64,000 nucleotides of DNA from Psychrobacter aquimaris (lineage in GTDB: Bacteria; Pseudomonadota; Gammaproteobacteria; Pseudomonadales; Moraxellaceae): contig NZ_JABASR010000004.1 in assembly GCF_016107525.1 (NCBI RefSeq), positions 62,001 through 126,000 on the forward strand. Direction: 5' to 3'. The notes beneath the pieces were generated by a model. That model was not told the origin of the DNA. It saw only the letters and a program-made list of their open reading frames with translations, and made no database searches. This document shows, piece after piece, positions 1 to 9,250 of the stretch (position 1 is its first letter; each line of letters starts with the position of its first letter). Made by a program: the position numbers and the translations under genes.

Positions 1-317
1 GCCTCAATGCCGCCGAAATTGGTATCGAACATAACTTAGGTCTGACATGCGATCCTGTTGGCGGCCTAGTGCAAGTGCCTTGTATTGAGCGTAATGCCAT
101 GGGTGCTGTCAAAGCCGTCAATGCCGCGCGACTTGCTTGCCGTGGTAACGGACAACACTTCGTCTCTTTAGATAAAGTGATTGAAACCATGAAAGTAACT
201 GGTGCTGATATGCTAGATAAATACAAAGAAACCTCACGAGGCGGTCTTGCTGTTTATGCAGACAATCGTATCCCTACTGCCACTCATGGCGTCAGTGTAA
301 AATACAGTCAGTGCTAA
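1..317 (+). CDS. sdaA: L-serine dehydratase (L-serine ammonia-lyase), C-terminal part
   Basis: Partial gene cut by the window edge; the frame is open from base 3 to the TAA at 315-317, about 104 residues. It encodes the C-terminal end of the iron-sulfur L-serine dehydratase that converts L-serine to pyruvate and ammonia. The visible sequence carries the family's conserved tail: a [19 protein letters not shown] stretch with a cysteine expected to be an Fe-S ligand, then [17 protein letters not shown] at the very end, where a terminal cysteine is typical. A hairpin at 378-416 follows. The single-chain SdaA type is inferred because only the end is present; the two-subunit SdaAB type cannot be excluded. 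Confidence 0.9.
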   Translation, partial: LNAAEIGIEHNLGLTCDPVGGLVQVPCIERNAMGAVKAVNAARLACRGNGQHFVSLDKVIETMKVTGADMLDKYKETSRGGLAVYADNRIPTATHGVSVKYSQC

Positions 318-377
318 TATAACCATTGTTTAATATAGCCTGTTCTGACATCACGCTCCCAAGTATTTGCTAACATA

Positions 378-416
378 AAAAAAGACCTCTAATAAAGAAT
401 TAGCGGTCTTTTTTGT
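378..416. terminator. Rho-independent terminator, probably bidirectional
   Basis: The arms AGACCTCTAAT and ATTAGCGGTCT pair with one mismatch around a short AAAGA loop, flanked by A and T runs on both sides. It lies between the serine dehydratase gene and the convergent lipoprotein gene and could serve both. Confidence 0.8.
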
Positions 417-459
417 TTTGGCTAAATATAATTAATAATTGGATATGCTCAATGATTCA

Positions 460-858
460 TTATTCAGCTACTTTTGAAACCACTTCGTTCAGAATCCAAA
501 CTGGCTTAGCCATGTTACTAACTTTATCCACCACTACTTCTTGGCGAACATCTAGAACATAACGATAGTTTGGCTCATAAGTGAAGCCTTGAATATTACC
601 ATTTAAAGGTGTGTAGTTTTTCTGATAAGTCTGGCGATACTGTAGACATTCTGATTCAACCTTAGTGCCATCGGCTGTGGAAAGCTCACAGACGGCTTTA
701 AGTGGTGCTACTTCTATTTTAAAACTTGGGATGTTAACCACTTTAACATTCATAGGTTTCCCATCGACAACCATCGTACGTTCGTTATCCATACCCATGG
801 TAGAACAACCTGAAAGGGCAAATGCTGTCATTACTGCTGCAAGTACTAATTTTTTCAT
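460..858 (-). CDS. Small hypothetical lipoprotein
   Basis: Predicted 132-residue protein starting MKKLVLAAVMTAFALSGC. A lysine pair, a hydrophobic segment and the lipobox LSGC (Cys18) mark a signal-peptidase II lipoprotein anchored in the outer or inner membrane. The ATG at 858 is preferred over an in-frame TTG two codons upstream because a GAGGA ribosome site sits 7 bases before it. Two cysteines (in the CELS and ECLQ stretches) could form a disulfide after export. I do not recognise the mature domain and propose no function. It is monocistronic and faces the serine dehydratase terminator. Confidence 0.8.
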   Translation of the reverse strand: MKKLVLAAVMTAFALSGCSTMGMDNERTMVVDGKPMNVKVVNIPSFKIEVAPLKAVCELSTADGTKVESECLQYRQTYQKNYTPLNGNIQGFTYEPNYRYVLDVRQEVVVDKVSNMAKPVWILNEVVSKVAE

Positions 859-1205
859 TGTCAAATCCTCAGTTGATTGTTATGAATACATTATTAATGG
901 TTTAAAATTATTGTTTTGGACATTTTATGATGGTAAATATGTTTAAAAAAATTTCAGTGATTGTTGTGACATTACTGTCAATATTGAGTTAAGCAAAACT
1001 ATTCACTTTATTTAACTTTACCCGATAAATCTATTAAGTCTCAATAATGTCGTCTATTCTTCGTTTACTGAGGTCAGTATAGGGCGCAACTCGTCTTCTG
1101 CTCTATAACTGCTTTGTAAAGTAACGTCAGCTTTTGCAACTGATGTTAATAGAACGTATTAGATAACAAGGTGAATTGATACCTCCTTAATGTGTGCACT
1201 AAAAA
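859..1205. other. Intergenic region without a recognised gene
   Basis: AT-rich spacer between the lipoprotein gene and the argJ terminator. It must hold the lipoprotein promoter on the minus strand. A 21-codon reading frame at 927-992 (plus) looks like a stand-alone signal peptide but has no continuation. Nothing else was recognised. Confidence 0.6.
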
Positions 1206-1230
1206 AGCCAGAGCAATACATGCTCTGGCT
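1199..1230 (-). terminator. Rho-independent terminator of argJ
   Basis: A perfect 10-bp stem (AGCCAGAGCA / TGCTCTGGCT) with a 5-base loop. Read on the minus strand it is followed by a run of six T, just downstream of the argJ stop codon. Confidence 0.9.
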
Positions 1231-1272
1231 TAAGTATAAATAGACAAAAAAAATGATTGGTTTTAAGCGCCT

Positions 1273-2496
1273 CTAACTACGATAATCCGCATTAATCTTG
1301 ACGTAGTCATAGGATAAATCACAAGTATAAACCGTATCACTGGCATCCCCGCGAGCAAGATCGATATGAATGGTAATCTCAGCGCGACTCATGACGGTCT
1401 TACCTGCCGCTTCCGTATAACTGGGTGCGACACCACCATTCTGGCAAATCATAACTTCATCTAGATAGACATCTACTTGCTCAGTATCCAAATCTTCGAT
1501 ACCAGCATAACCCACTGCTGCTAAGATACGACCCCAATTAGCATCGCTAGCGAAGAACGCTGTTTTGACCAATGGTGAATGCGCAACCGCATATGCCACA
1601 TCGCAGCACTCTTGCGTCGTCTTGCCACCAGTTACTTTGACAGTCATAAACTTGGTAGCACCTTCGCCATCACGCACAATTAATTGCGCCAGACGAACAA
1701 ACACCTCGGTCAAAGCCGCAAATATAGCCTGATAATGCGGATGCTCTTGGCTGTCAATGATATCTGAGCTGGCAGCACCCGTGGCTATCAACACACAGCA
1801 ATCATTGGTTGAAGTGTCGCCATCAACAGTGATGCGGTTAAAAGATTGTTCGTTGATGGCACTTAGCATCTCCTGTAATAGGTCAGCGGCAATATTGGCA
1901 TCAGTCGCCACATAGCCCAGCATGGTGGCCATATTAGGGCGTATCATGCCTGAGCCTTTTGACATACCCGTAATATGATAGCTGACACCCGCCACGTCGA
2001 TTTTTTGGCTAGCGAGTTTCGGAATCGTATCTGTGGTGCGAATACCGTTCGCCGCGGCAAGCCAATTATCAGCAGCCAAATTGGCAAGTGCATTATCTAA
2101 GCCCGCGATGACCGCATCACTATTTAATGGCTCACCAATGACACCCGTCGAGAATGGTAATATTGCATTACTATCCACGCCAGCCTTGCTCGCCAGAGCT
2201 GCACAGATATCAACGGCGCGACGTTTGCCATCAGCGCCCGTCCCAGCATTAGCATTACCCGTATTGGTGACTAAATAACGCGGACTGGTCTTGGCAAAAT
2301 GCTCACGCAATACCCGTACAGGCGCAGCACAAAAGGTGTTTTTGGTGGTCACAACCGCAGTAGCCGCGGTATCAGCGATCTCAATCACCACTAAATCATC
2401 TCGGTCTTTATAGCGTACGCCTGCGGCAGTGGCGCTTAGCTTGATTCCTTCGATAGGATAAATAATATCAGGTACTGCAACATTTCCGACTGCCAT
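1273..2496 (-). CDS. argJ: Bifunctional glutamate N-acetyltransferase / amino-acid N-acetyltransferase
   Basis: ArgJ (407 residues) transfers the acetyl group from N-acetylornithine to glutamate in the cyclic arginine pathway and may also make N-acetylglutamate from acetyl-CoA. The self-cleavage site is visible as RPNMATMLGY, with Thr191 as the predicted new N-terminal nucleophile of the beta chain, preceded by KGSGM. The oxyanion-hole motif STGVIGEPL lies at residues 116-124. Length fits the family. AAGGATTGAACC before the ATG provides the ribosome site. It is monocistronic with a strong terminator. Whether it is truly bifunctional cannot be read from sequence alone. Confidence 0.96.
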   Translation of the reverse strand: MAVGNVAVPDIIYPIEGIKLSATAAGVRYKDRDDLVVIEIADTAATAVVTTKNTFCAAPVRVLREHFAKTSPRYLVTNTGNANAGTGADGKRRAVDICAALASKAGVDSNAILPFSTGVIGEPLNSDAVIAGLDNALANLAADNWLAAANGIRTTDTIPKLASQKIDVAGVSYHITGMSKGSGMIRPNMATMLGYVATDANIAADLLQEMLSAINEQSFNRITVDGDTSTNDCCVLIATGAASSDIIDSQEHPHYQAIFAALTEVFVRLAQLIVRDGEGATKFMTVKVTGGKTTQECCDVAYAVAHSPLVKTAFFASDANWGRILAAVGYAGIEDLDTEQVDVYLDEVMICQNGGVAPSYTEAAGKTVMSRAEITIHIDLARGDASDTVYTCDLSYDYVKINADYRS

Positions 2497-2630
2497 GGTT
2501 CAATCCTTATTGTGAAATTTTTATCATTATTTATAACAAATAATGCGATAAATACTGAGGCGCGTTGAGCATTCAACCATGACGCTACTGCTGGTGAAGT
2601 GTCAAACATGCCACATGCCCTACATAAATA

Positions 2631-3455
2631 TTACCGTTTTTTTAAGTCAAATGCCGACCAAATTGGCGCATGATCAGATGGCTTTTCCATCGCCCGTAGC
2701 TCATAGCTAATACCAGCATCAACACATGCCTCAACAAGATCCAAGCTACACAAAATATGATCAATGCGTAAGCCACGTTTAGGCTCATCGTTGAACCCAC
2801 GACTGCGATAATCAAACCAACTATACAGCTCTGTGCTTTCTGGATAATGCAAGCGATAGGTATCCGTCAGCTCGCGTGACATCAGCGCCGCATACCATTC
2901 GCGTTCTTCTGGTAAAAACGAAGTCTTTCTATTTTTCAGCCAGCGCTTAGCATTGACTTCACCAATGCCAATATCAGTATCTTCTGGGGCAATATTCATA
3001 TCACCCATGATAACAAGCGAGCGACCTTCCGCCTTCAAAGTGTCAATATATGCCATCAAATCTGCATAATAAGCCCGCTTCATCGGGAATTTAGTCGGAT
3101 GGTCTTGGCTTTCGCCTTGTGGAAAATAGCCATTGAGCACATCAATCTCACGACCGTCAAACTCATAGCGGGCATGGATAAAACGCTTCTGCGCCTCAGT
3201 ATCCTCACTAGGAAAACCTTTTTGCACAAATATAGGTGCAACCTTGGATAGTAATGCCACGCCATAATGGGCTTTTTGACCAAAGTACTCTACGTGATAG
3301 CCAAGACTTTCTATATTTTCTAAAGGGAACTGCTCATCATGTACTTTGGTTTCCTGTAGACCCATCACATCAGGATCGATCACTTCTCGCACGGCCTCAA
3401 GCTGATGTTGACGAGCGCGAATACCATTGATATTAAAACTGACAAAACGGGTCAT
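2631..3455 (-). CDS. xthA: Exodeoxyribonuclease III (AP endonuclease family)
   Basis: A 274-residue exonuclease III-type enzyme that cleaves DNA 5' to abasic sites and trims 3' ends during base-excision repair. Metal and catalytic motifs run in order: FNINGIRAR at the N-terminus, GLQETKV with the metal-binding Glu, [22 protein letters not shown] with the catalytic Asp/Asn pair, LRIDHIL and the terminal SDHAPIW with the Asp-His pair. Length matches E. coli XthA. The AGGATAATTT sequence directly before the ATG supports the start. It is separate from argJ by about 135 bases and transcribed in the same direction. Confidence 0.94.
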   Translation of the reverse strand: MTRFVSFNINGIRARQHQLEAVREVIDPDVMGLQETKVHDEQFPLENIESLGYHVEYFGQKAHYGVALLSKVAPIFVQKGFPSEDTEAQKRFIHARYEFDGREIDVLNGYFPQGESQDHPTKFPMKRAYYADLMAYIDTLKAEGRSLVIMGDMNIAPEDTDIGIGEVNAKRWLKNRKTSFLPEEREWYAALMSRELTDTYRLHYPESTELYSWFDYRSRGFNDEPKRGLRIDHILCSLDLVEACVDAGISYELRAMEKPSDHAPIWSAFDLKKR

Positions 3456-3676
3456 AAATTATCCTATACTAATTGATGAAAATACGGTGCTAATATAAAG
3501 CGATGGGATATGAGAGTACATAATCCACTATCATAACAGACGTAGACCGACCTAACTGTTGCGTGCCCTGATATCTTAAGCTAGAGTAGTTGTTGTTAAC
3601 ATGACTGCTATCAAATTTTGGCTATCGCATCATGGACATCGAACAATATTTATTAAAACAATGATCGAGCATCTTT

Positions 3677-4270
3677 ATGATAAAAAATAACAGCAAAAAT
3701 ACAAACACAGTGGCAAGTGTAGATGGCGAATGTGTGCCATTGTTTACCAAAGATTATAATGTCTATATTAACCATACTGATGCGGGCGGTATAGTCTACC
3801 ATGCCAATCATTTGGTGTTTTTTGAAAACTGCCGCCGTGATTGGTTTGGGAAACTGAATTTGAATGGGTATTTTTTGCAGACTGACGATGGAGAAATCCA
3901 GCATTTTGTTGTGAGTCAAGCAGACTTGCAATACAAAAAAGCCATTCTGTTAGATGAAGTCATCAATGTGCGTATCGATAAAGTTGAGTTAAAACCTGCC
4001 AGCATTATCTTCTACCAAAGCATTCATCGTCACAGCCCAAACAGCCTTTCTCCCGATAATGCTAATAGCAATGCCAATGCTAGCAGCAGCTTATTAAGTA
4101 GTGGCAAAATCGTCATTGCTTGTGTGCAAAACCAAGTCAAAACCAAGCCTGTATCCAATAATAAGGCCGATACTGCGGTTGCTAGCACCACGCCCATGCG
4201 CCCTATTCGTGTCCCAAAAAATTTACGCGATGCCATTGAGCAAGCGATTTACGAGCAGCTGAATACTTAG
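3677..4270 (+). CDS. Acyl-CoA thioesterase, hot-dog fold (4HBT/YbgC-like)
   Basis: Predicted 197-residue thioesterase. The YbgC/4-hydroxybenzoyl-CoA thioesterase signature HTDAGGIVYHANHLVFFE lies at residues 33-50, with Asp35 as the likely catalytic residue. Substrate is probably a short or medium acyl-CoA, but this is inference. The protein is longer than the usual 130-150 residues. An Asn/Ser-rich stretch (about residues 117-143) interrupts the last beta strands, and a second polar stretch lies near residues 160-173. It is followed after 27 bases by the ABC ATPase gene, so co-transcription is possible. The ribosome site is weak, so the start is only fairly sure. Confidence 0.85.
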   Translation: MIKNNSKNTNTVASVDGECVPLFTKDYNVYINHTDAGGIVYHANHLVFFENCRRDWFGKLNLNGYFLQTDDGEIQHFVVSQADLQYKKAILLDEVINVRIDKVELKPASIIFYQSIHRHSPNSLSPDNANSNANASSSLLSSGKIVIACVQNQVKTKPVSNNKADTAVASTTPMRPIRVPKNLRDAIEQAIYEQLNT

Positions 4271-4297
4271 TGGCTAAATATTTAATGATAATGTCTT

Positions 4298-5176
4298 ATG
4301 AATCTTCATAGTACTAAGCCGATACTGACATTCGAGAGTATTCAGGTGCACAGTAAACGCACAGCCATCATACCTGCCTATAATGATAGCAAGGTTAGCG
4401 ATGACAATATTAACAACAAAAATATGGAAGCTACAGAAGCCAAAACATCTGCGCTATCTAGCATTTGTCAAAGATGGATCGGCAAACTAAGACCAAACAC
4501 TGTCTCTCAGCCAATCGTACCTGCTCATCAACGATTATTAATCAACGGAGCCACAGGCAAGCTGTTAGCAGGTCAAGTAACCGTGTTGACAGGCGCTTCT
4601 GGTAGTGGTAAATCGGTGTTGTTACGGGTATTGGCTGGGCTATTGCCCATGAGTAGCGGCAATGTGTATTTGCGCCGTGATGACGGATCAACCAGCAGTG
4701 CTTACTATAATATCCATGATACTGCACCGATACAGTGGCGCATGCATGTTGCCCTACTCGCACAGCACCCACAATTATTAGAAGGCAGTGTGCTTGAGAA
4801 CTTGCAAATGCCTTATCGGCTACAAGCGCATCAGCATCACAGCTTTGATATCGACTGGCATATCGCACAGCTTGAGCACTTGCAACGAAGCGCTGACTTT
4901 TTGCAGCAAGATGCCTATCATCTATCGGGCGGTGAGCGGCAGCTGGTCAATACATTACGTCTCTTACAATTGAAGCCGCGGGTGTTGTTACTAGATGAGC
5001 CTACCGCTGCCCTAGACAGTGACACTTCAGCCCAGCTCGTACATCTACTCACAAACTGGTTACAGGCAGATAGGCGGCGTACATTACTATGGGTAACTCA
5101 CGATACGCAAGACATCATGCCATTGGCCGATCGGCATTGGCAGATGCAAGCAGGGGTATTAACTGAGATATTCTAA
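4298..5176 (+). CDS. fetA: ABC transporter ATP-binding protein, FetA/YbbL-like
   Basis: Cytoplasmic ATPase of a two-gene transporter with the permease at 5277. Seen: Walker A GASGSGKS at residues 99-106, Q-loop Gln156, signature LSGGERQ at 209-215, Walker B VLLLDEP at 229-235 and switch His268. In E. coli the FetAB pair (YbbLM) is linked to iron export and oxidative-stress resistance; that role is transferred here from the pairing. Unusual: about 55-60 extra residues (roughly 20-78), polar and low in complexity, separate the first beta strand (ILTFESIQV) from the strand before Walker A. Most relatives are about 225 residues; this is 292. Confidence 0.85.
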   Translation: MNLHSTKPILTFESIQVHSKRTAIIPAYNDSKVSDDNINNKNMEATEAKTSALSSICQRWIGKLRPNTVSQPIVPAHQRLLINGATGKLLAGQVTVLTGASGSGKSVLLRVLAGLLPMSSGNVYLRRDDGSTSSAYYNIHDTAPIQWRMHVALLAQHPQLLEGSVLENLQMPYRLQAHQHHSFDIDWHIAQLEHLQRSADFLQQDAYHLSGGERQLVNTLRLLQLKPRVLLLDEPTAALDSDTSAQLVHLLTNWLQADRRRTLLWVTHDTQDIMPLADRHWQMQAGVLTEIF

Positions 5177-5276
5177 CGCTGAGCTAAGCCTGTCATGTCA
5201 CTCTTTAAAATGATCTTTCTTAACAAAGTCGTATTAGGGTCTATCTTATATTCGTCATTTTATATAATGAGCCACT

Positions 5277-6071
5277 ATGAGCGGTACAGATGGCATACAA
5301 ATATTTTTAACTTACGGTGATATTGCCCTTGCCAGCAGCTTAATCATCATCGTTCTTATTATCTCTTGGCGGCTACGCTTACAGCTGACCAAAACGCTTT
5401 TAACCGCGGCTATCCGCACGGTGCTCCAGCTTAGTTTTATCGGTTTGATATTGGCATGGATTTTTGCCCGTGAACAGTGGTATGAAGTCCTGTTAATTTT
5501 GACCATCATGACCTTGATTGCAGGTGCTGCTGCCAAAAATCGCGTTAAACGTAGCTATAAAGGTTTGTTAACTGACACTCTGCTAGCAGTAAGCGTTTCG
5601 GCTATATTGGTCACTGCGATAGCCATCATGATTATTTTAAAGGTACAGCCTTGGTATACACCGCAATTCGTCATTCCTATCTTGGGGCTGATATTGGGCA
5701 ACTCGCTCACCGCTATCTCATTGACCAGCAACCAGTTGATTGAATCCTTTCATGAGCAGCAAGGACGTATAGAGATGATGCTCAGCCTATCTGCTCGCCC
5801 ATTTGAAGCGGTACATGAACCAATACGCGCTGCCATTGTCAATGGCATGACTCCAACTCTGAACTCTATGCTAGTTGTCGGTATTGTTAGCTTACCAGGG
5901 ATGATGACTGGTCAAATATTGGCTGGCGCTGACCCCACTCAAGCGATTCGCTATCAGATAGTCACTATGTTTTTGATATGTGTGAGCAGTACGCTCGGTT
6001 GTACAATCAGCGCGTTACTCATTTATCGACGCTTTTTTAATAAAAACAAGCAGCTGATATTGCCTTCATAG
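5277..6071 (+). CDS. fetB: ABC transporter permease, FetB/YbbM (UPF0014) family
   Basis: A 264-residue integral membrane protein with about seven hydrophobic segments, the usual size for FetB. The conserved family core is visible: EQWYEVLLILTIMTLIAGAA, then FVIPILGLILGNSLTAISL, LSLSARPFEAVHEPIRAAI and the GIVSLPGMMTGQILAGADP stretch. It follows the FetA-like ATPase after 100 bases and should form the membrane channel of the same exporter. A MITE-like repeat starts 32 bases after its stop codon. The transported ion (iron in E. coli) is inferred only from homology. Confidence 0.88.
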   Translation: MSGTDGIQIFLTYGDIALASSLIIIVLIISWRLRLQLTKTLLTAAIRTVLQLSFIGLILAWIFAREQWYEVLLILTIMTLIAGAAAKNRVKRSYKGLLTDTLLAVSVSAILVTAIAIMIILKVQPWYTPQFVIPILGLILGNSLTAISLTSNQLIESFHEQQGRIEMMLSLSARPFEAVHEPIRAAIVNGMTPTLNSMLVVGIVSLPGMMTGQILAGADPTQAIRYQIVTMFLICVSSTLGCTISALLIYRRFFNKNKQLILPS

Positions 6072-6103
6072 CATTCAGCATAACTAAATTTTAAATGAAG
6101 TTC

Positions 6104-6287
6104 TAGGGCGTGTCCTCATTTAAAAATGGAAATAAAAATAAGATAAAAATGAGATAAATTGTCGTCAAACAAGGAAAGTAGCGCAAATAATATCGAGATA
6201 TTAATGAGCTATTTGACGATGTTTAGCAAAATTTAGCCATTTTTAGCTCATTTAGAAAGTAATCGATTGAATTGAGGACAGGCCCTA
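6104..6287 (+). repeat. MITE-like dispersed repeat, copy 1 (184 bp)
   Basis: Non-coding element bounded by 15-bp inverted ends: TAGGGCGTGTCCTCA on the left and TGAGGACAGGCCCTA on the right (14 of 15 match). Both outer ends are TA, as expected for a TA target-site duplication. The interior (GTCGTCAAACAAGGAAAGTA, then ATTTAGCCATTTTTAGCTCA) recurs in copies 2 and 4, and the ends and right flank recur in copy 3. No reading frame of note lies inside. Confidence 0.85.
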
Positions 6288-6737
6288 ACACATCTTTGGT
6301 TGATATATTAATTTTGGCTGTGATGATTTTTTTAACTGACGCCTTTATTTTTTATCAAGATTTATACTCATCCAGTGGCAAACAGGGACGCTACCTATTC
6401 ATGTTAAATTATATATGAATCGTATTTTTCAGCTTTATTTATGCACTGCTCAGTATTTCATACTAGTATAGTATTTGATGGCATTCATGCTACTGTATTG
6501 CTTAAATGTATCATTATTTTCTGATACCTCAGTGTTAGATAGATAACAGGTAGAGCTTACTTAAGAGTAAAAATGCTTTTATGATTAAGCTATCTGTCCG
6601 TTCAATTGACTTAATTATCTGCCTAATAATAGTTAAGTCGTTTTGGACGATGGCAACAAAACCTAGCAGCCAGTCAATAGATAAGGATATTATCACTCTC
6701 AGCGGCAAACGGTTTACGTCAGCGCTGATGTGTTTTA

Positions 6738-6767
6738 TTGACACGGATATGACTGCTTTACTACAGA
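6738..6767 (+). promoter_or_regulatory. Sigma-70-type promoter of the first fadD
   Basis: TTGACA (6738-6743), an 18-base spacer and TACAGA (6762-6767), 34 bases before the ATG. The same arrangement with a closely similar spacer precedes the second fadD, which strengthens the call. Confidence 0.6.
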
Positions 6768-6801
6768 ATTTACCCTATTTCAAACTTCAAGGACGCTGAC
6801 T

Positions 6802-8499
6802 ATGACGCCGAATAAACCTTGGCTTGCCCATTATCCTAATGGTGTACCAAAGACCATCAACCCCGATAGATATAGCAGCATCATGGAGCTGTACGAAGAA
6901 TGCTTTGAGCGCTTTCGTCTGCACCCTATGAGTATCTGTATGGGCGTGACGCATACCTACGATGATGTTGATAAAGCTTCGATTGCCGTTGCCGCATGGT
7001 TGCAGGCGCAAGGTCTGCCTCAAGGCAGTGTGGTTGCACTCATGATGCCAAACGTTCCGCAATACCTGCCAACGATGATTGGTATTTTGCGGGCAGGCTA
7101 CGTTTGTACCCCTGTTAACCCACTGTATACTGGTCGTGAGCTGCGCCATCAGTTGAACGACTCGGGTGCTCAGGTTATTTTTGTGGTCGATAACTTTGCC
7201 CAAGCGCTTGAACAAGTCATTGATGAAACCCATATTAAGCGGATTGTCCTCTCAAAAATGGGCGACATGATGGGGTTAAAAGGTATCTTGGTGAATACCA
7301 TCATCCGTCAGGTCAAACGCTTAGTACCTAAGTACAAACTGAATGACCCTAAGCACGAAGTGACCAAGTTCCCTGATGTATTGAAGAAAGGTAAAAACCT
7401 TCCGTTCCACAAGCCAAAAATGCAATTGGATCAAAAAGCATTTTTACAATACACGGGTGGAACAACAGGGCTGTCTAAAGGGGCTATTTTATCTCAGCGT
7501 AACATCGTCGCCGCTGCGATGCAGTCAGAAGCATGGACCAAGCCGATTACTTCAGAGATTAATGAGGTTTATATCAATATGGTCATGGCGTTACCGCTAT
7601 ATCATATTTTCGCCTTTATGTTGAGTCTACTCGGCATGCGCTCAGGCTATACCTTTATCTTGATACCCAATCCGCGTGATATACCAGGATTTATCAAAAC
7701 CTTATCAAAACAGCCATTCCATATATTGCCAGCGGTTAATACCTTATTTAAAGGCTTACTTGATCATCCAAACTTTAAAGATTTGGACTTTAGGTCATTA
7801 CGTATCTCGCAAGCGGGTGGTATGGCAGCGACTGAACAGACAGCTGCACGTTGGCTTGAGACCACTGGTTGCGCCATGATTGAAGGTTGGGGCATGACAG
7901 AGGGTGTTGCCGTGGGTACAGCCAATATCATCACAGATCGTAAATTTAACGGTACGATTGGTGTGCCTGTCTCTAGTGTCGATGTTATTGTCATCGATGA
8001 TGAAGGCAATCGCGTTGGTGTAAACCAAGCTGGTGAGATGTGTGTAAAAGGTCCTAACGTCACGGTAGGCTATCTTAACAGAGACAGTCGAGATGACTTT
8101 ACGGCAGATGGCTACTTCCGCACTGGCGATATCGTCAGCATGGATGAAAAAGGATATTTTAGATTACTAGATCGTAAAAAAGACATGATTTTGGTGTCAG
8201 GCTTTAACGTCTTCCCAAATGAGGTTGAGTCGGTCATGCTAGATTGTGATGGTATTATTGATTGCGCAGTGATTGGCATTCCTGACGAGCGTCAAGGCGA
8301 AGCAGTCAAAATTTATATCGTCCCTGCCGACAACAATGTGACCAAAGAAATTATCACAGATTTTGCGTTAGACAATATGACTGGTTACAAATGCCCACGT
8401 CATATCGAATTTGTAAGTGAGTTGCCAAAGAGTAATGTTGGTAAAGTACTGCGTCAAAAACTGCGTGAAAAGCATATGTCGGAAAACCCGCAATCGTAA
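6802..8499 (+). CDS. fadD: Long-chain fatty acid-CoA ligase (first of two tandem paralogues)
   Basis: A 565-residue AMP-forming acyl-CoA synthetase that activates fatty acids to acyl-CoA at the inner membrane. The ATP/AMP signature YTGGTTGLSKGA lies at residues 217-228. GWGMTEGVA, DGYFRTGDI and the hinge before LLDRKKDMILVSGFNVFPNE follow in order. The C-terminal PKSNVGKVLR carries the adenylation lysine. Size matches E. coli FadD (561). AAGGACGCTGACT before the ATG is shared with the paralogue. A terminator follows, so each copy is its own transcription unit. Confidence 0.94.
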   Translation: MTPNKPWLAHYPNGVPKTINPDRYSSIMELYEECFERFRLHPMSICMGVTHTYDDVDKASIAVAAWLQAQGLPQGSVVALMMPNVPQYLPTMIGILRAGYVCTPVNPLYTGRELRHQLNDSGAQVIFVVDNFAQALEQVIDETHIKRIVLSKMGDMMGLKGILVNTIIRQVKRLVPKYKLNDPKHEVTKFPDVLKKGKNLPFHKPKMQLDQKAFLQYTGGTTGLSKGAILSQRNIVAAAMQSEAWTKPITSEINEVYINMVMALPLYHIFAFMLSLLGMRSGYTFILIPNPRDIPGFIKTLSKQPFHILPAVNTLFKGLLDHPNFKDLDFRSLRISQAGGMAATEQTAARWLETTGCAMIEGWGMTEGVAVGTANIITDRKFNGTIGVPVSSVDVIVIDDEGNRVGVNQAGEMCVKGPNVTVGYLNRDSRDDFTADGYFRTGDIVSMDEKGYFRLLDRKKDMILVSGFNVFPNEVESVMLDCDGIIDCAVIGIPDERQGEAVKIYIVPADNNVTKEIITDFALDNMTGYKCPRHIEFVSELPKSNVGKVLRQKLREKHMSENPQS

Positions 8500-8516
8500 A
8501 TAAAGCACCAGTCGTC

Positions 8517-8552
8517 AAAAAGCGCTTTGCATCATATGCAGAGCGCTTTTTT
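8517..8552 (+). terminator. Rho-independent terminator of first fadD
   Basis: Hairpin with arms AAAAAGCGCTTTGCAT and ATGCAGAGCGCTTTTTT ending in a T run, 18 bases after the stop codon. Confidence 0.9.
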
Positions 8553-9195
8553 ATGCAAAAACTTAAGTCATGTTGAACATTGAATCAGAGTGCTGGTAGA
8601 TATTGTCTTTTGGTAAAGCAAAATTAAAAGCAATGAACTGCTAATGAATACTGTTCGCGAATATTCAATATACCTCATAACCCTCATACAGAAATTTTTC
8701 ATATTGTAACCACATTGTTAAAATTATCACACAATAAATGTCCTATAAAAAAGGATACTCATATAATCACTGGGGATATTTAAAGGAAAAAAAACCGCTC
8801 ATCACCGCCTACAAACCGCTTGTCCTTTAGATTGTGACAACATATATTTTTTGCTTTATCAAACTTAATTGTAAACTATTAAGTTCTTGTATAAGAATAA
8901 CAATATCAATTGTAGTTATGTTAATGTGTTGTAAAAATAAGTGATGCTGTTTTTTATTAGAGTAAGTTGATAATATGCTCCATTCAAGTGAGTTCAGGAG
9001 CATTATTTGCAGGTGGCGATTTTTGTAGTTTCAAAAATATTAACCAGCTGTTTACTCTATTTAGACGCTCACTTTTTATAGCTAGATGAATCTGTAGTTA
9101 AATAATTTATATAGAGGCCAACGTATTTTAGCAGTCTGTGAATTGATAGGATAGCACGCGACAATCCATTGCTTTCAAAGCGATGATTTATATTG
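8553..9195. other. Long AT-rich intergenic region between the two fadD genes
   Basis: About 640 bases with no credible reading frame, RNA gene or repeat that I can recognise. Only the last 60 bases before the second fadD resemble the region upstream of the first fadD. The length is notable for a compact genome and could hold regulatory sites or an unrecognised small RNA. Confidence 0.5.
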
Positions 9196-9225
9196 TTGAC
9201 AGGGATGTGACTACTTTTTTATAGA
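9196..9225 (+). promoter_or_regulatory. Sigma-70-type promoter of the second fadD
   Basis: TTGACA (9196-9201), an 18-base spacer and TATAGA (9220-9225). The spacer GGGATGTGACTAC is close to CGGATATGACTGC in the first fadD promoter, so the duplication included the promoter. Confidence 0.65.
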
Positions 9226-9250
9226 ACCTTAACATTTAAGGACGCTAAGT

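Larger units (their letters stand above)
6072..6801. other. Intergenic region: repeat element plus fadD promoter
   Basis: Gap of 730 bases between fetB and the first fadD. It holds a 184-bp MITE-like repeat (6104-6287) and a promoter-like pair at 6738-6767. The stretch between them is AT-rich, with two short overlapping reading frames on opposite strands (6535-6744 and 6581-6799) that resemble nothing I know. Confidence 0.7.

Noticed and set aside
927..992. 21-codon frame (MMVNMFKKISVIVVTLLSIL) resembling a signal peptide
   Set aside because: No mature part follows and there is no ribosome site; it could be a remnant but cannot be supported.
6581..6799. 72-codon frame ending just before the first fadD
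   Set aside because: It overlaps the promoter, resembles nothing known and competes with a frame on the other strand.
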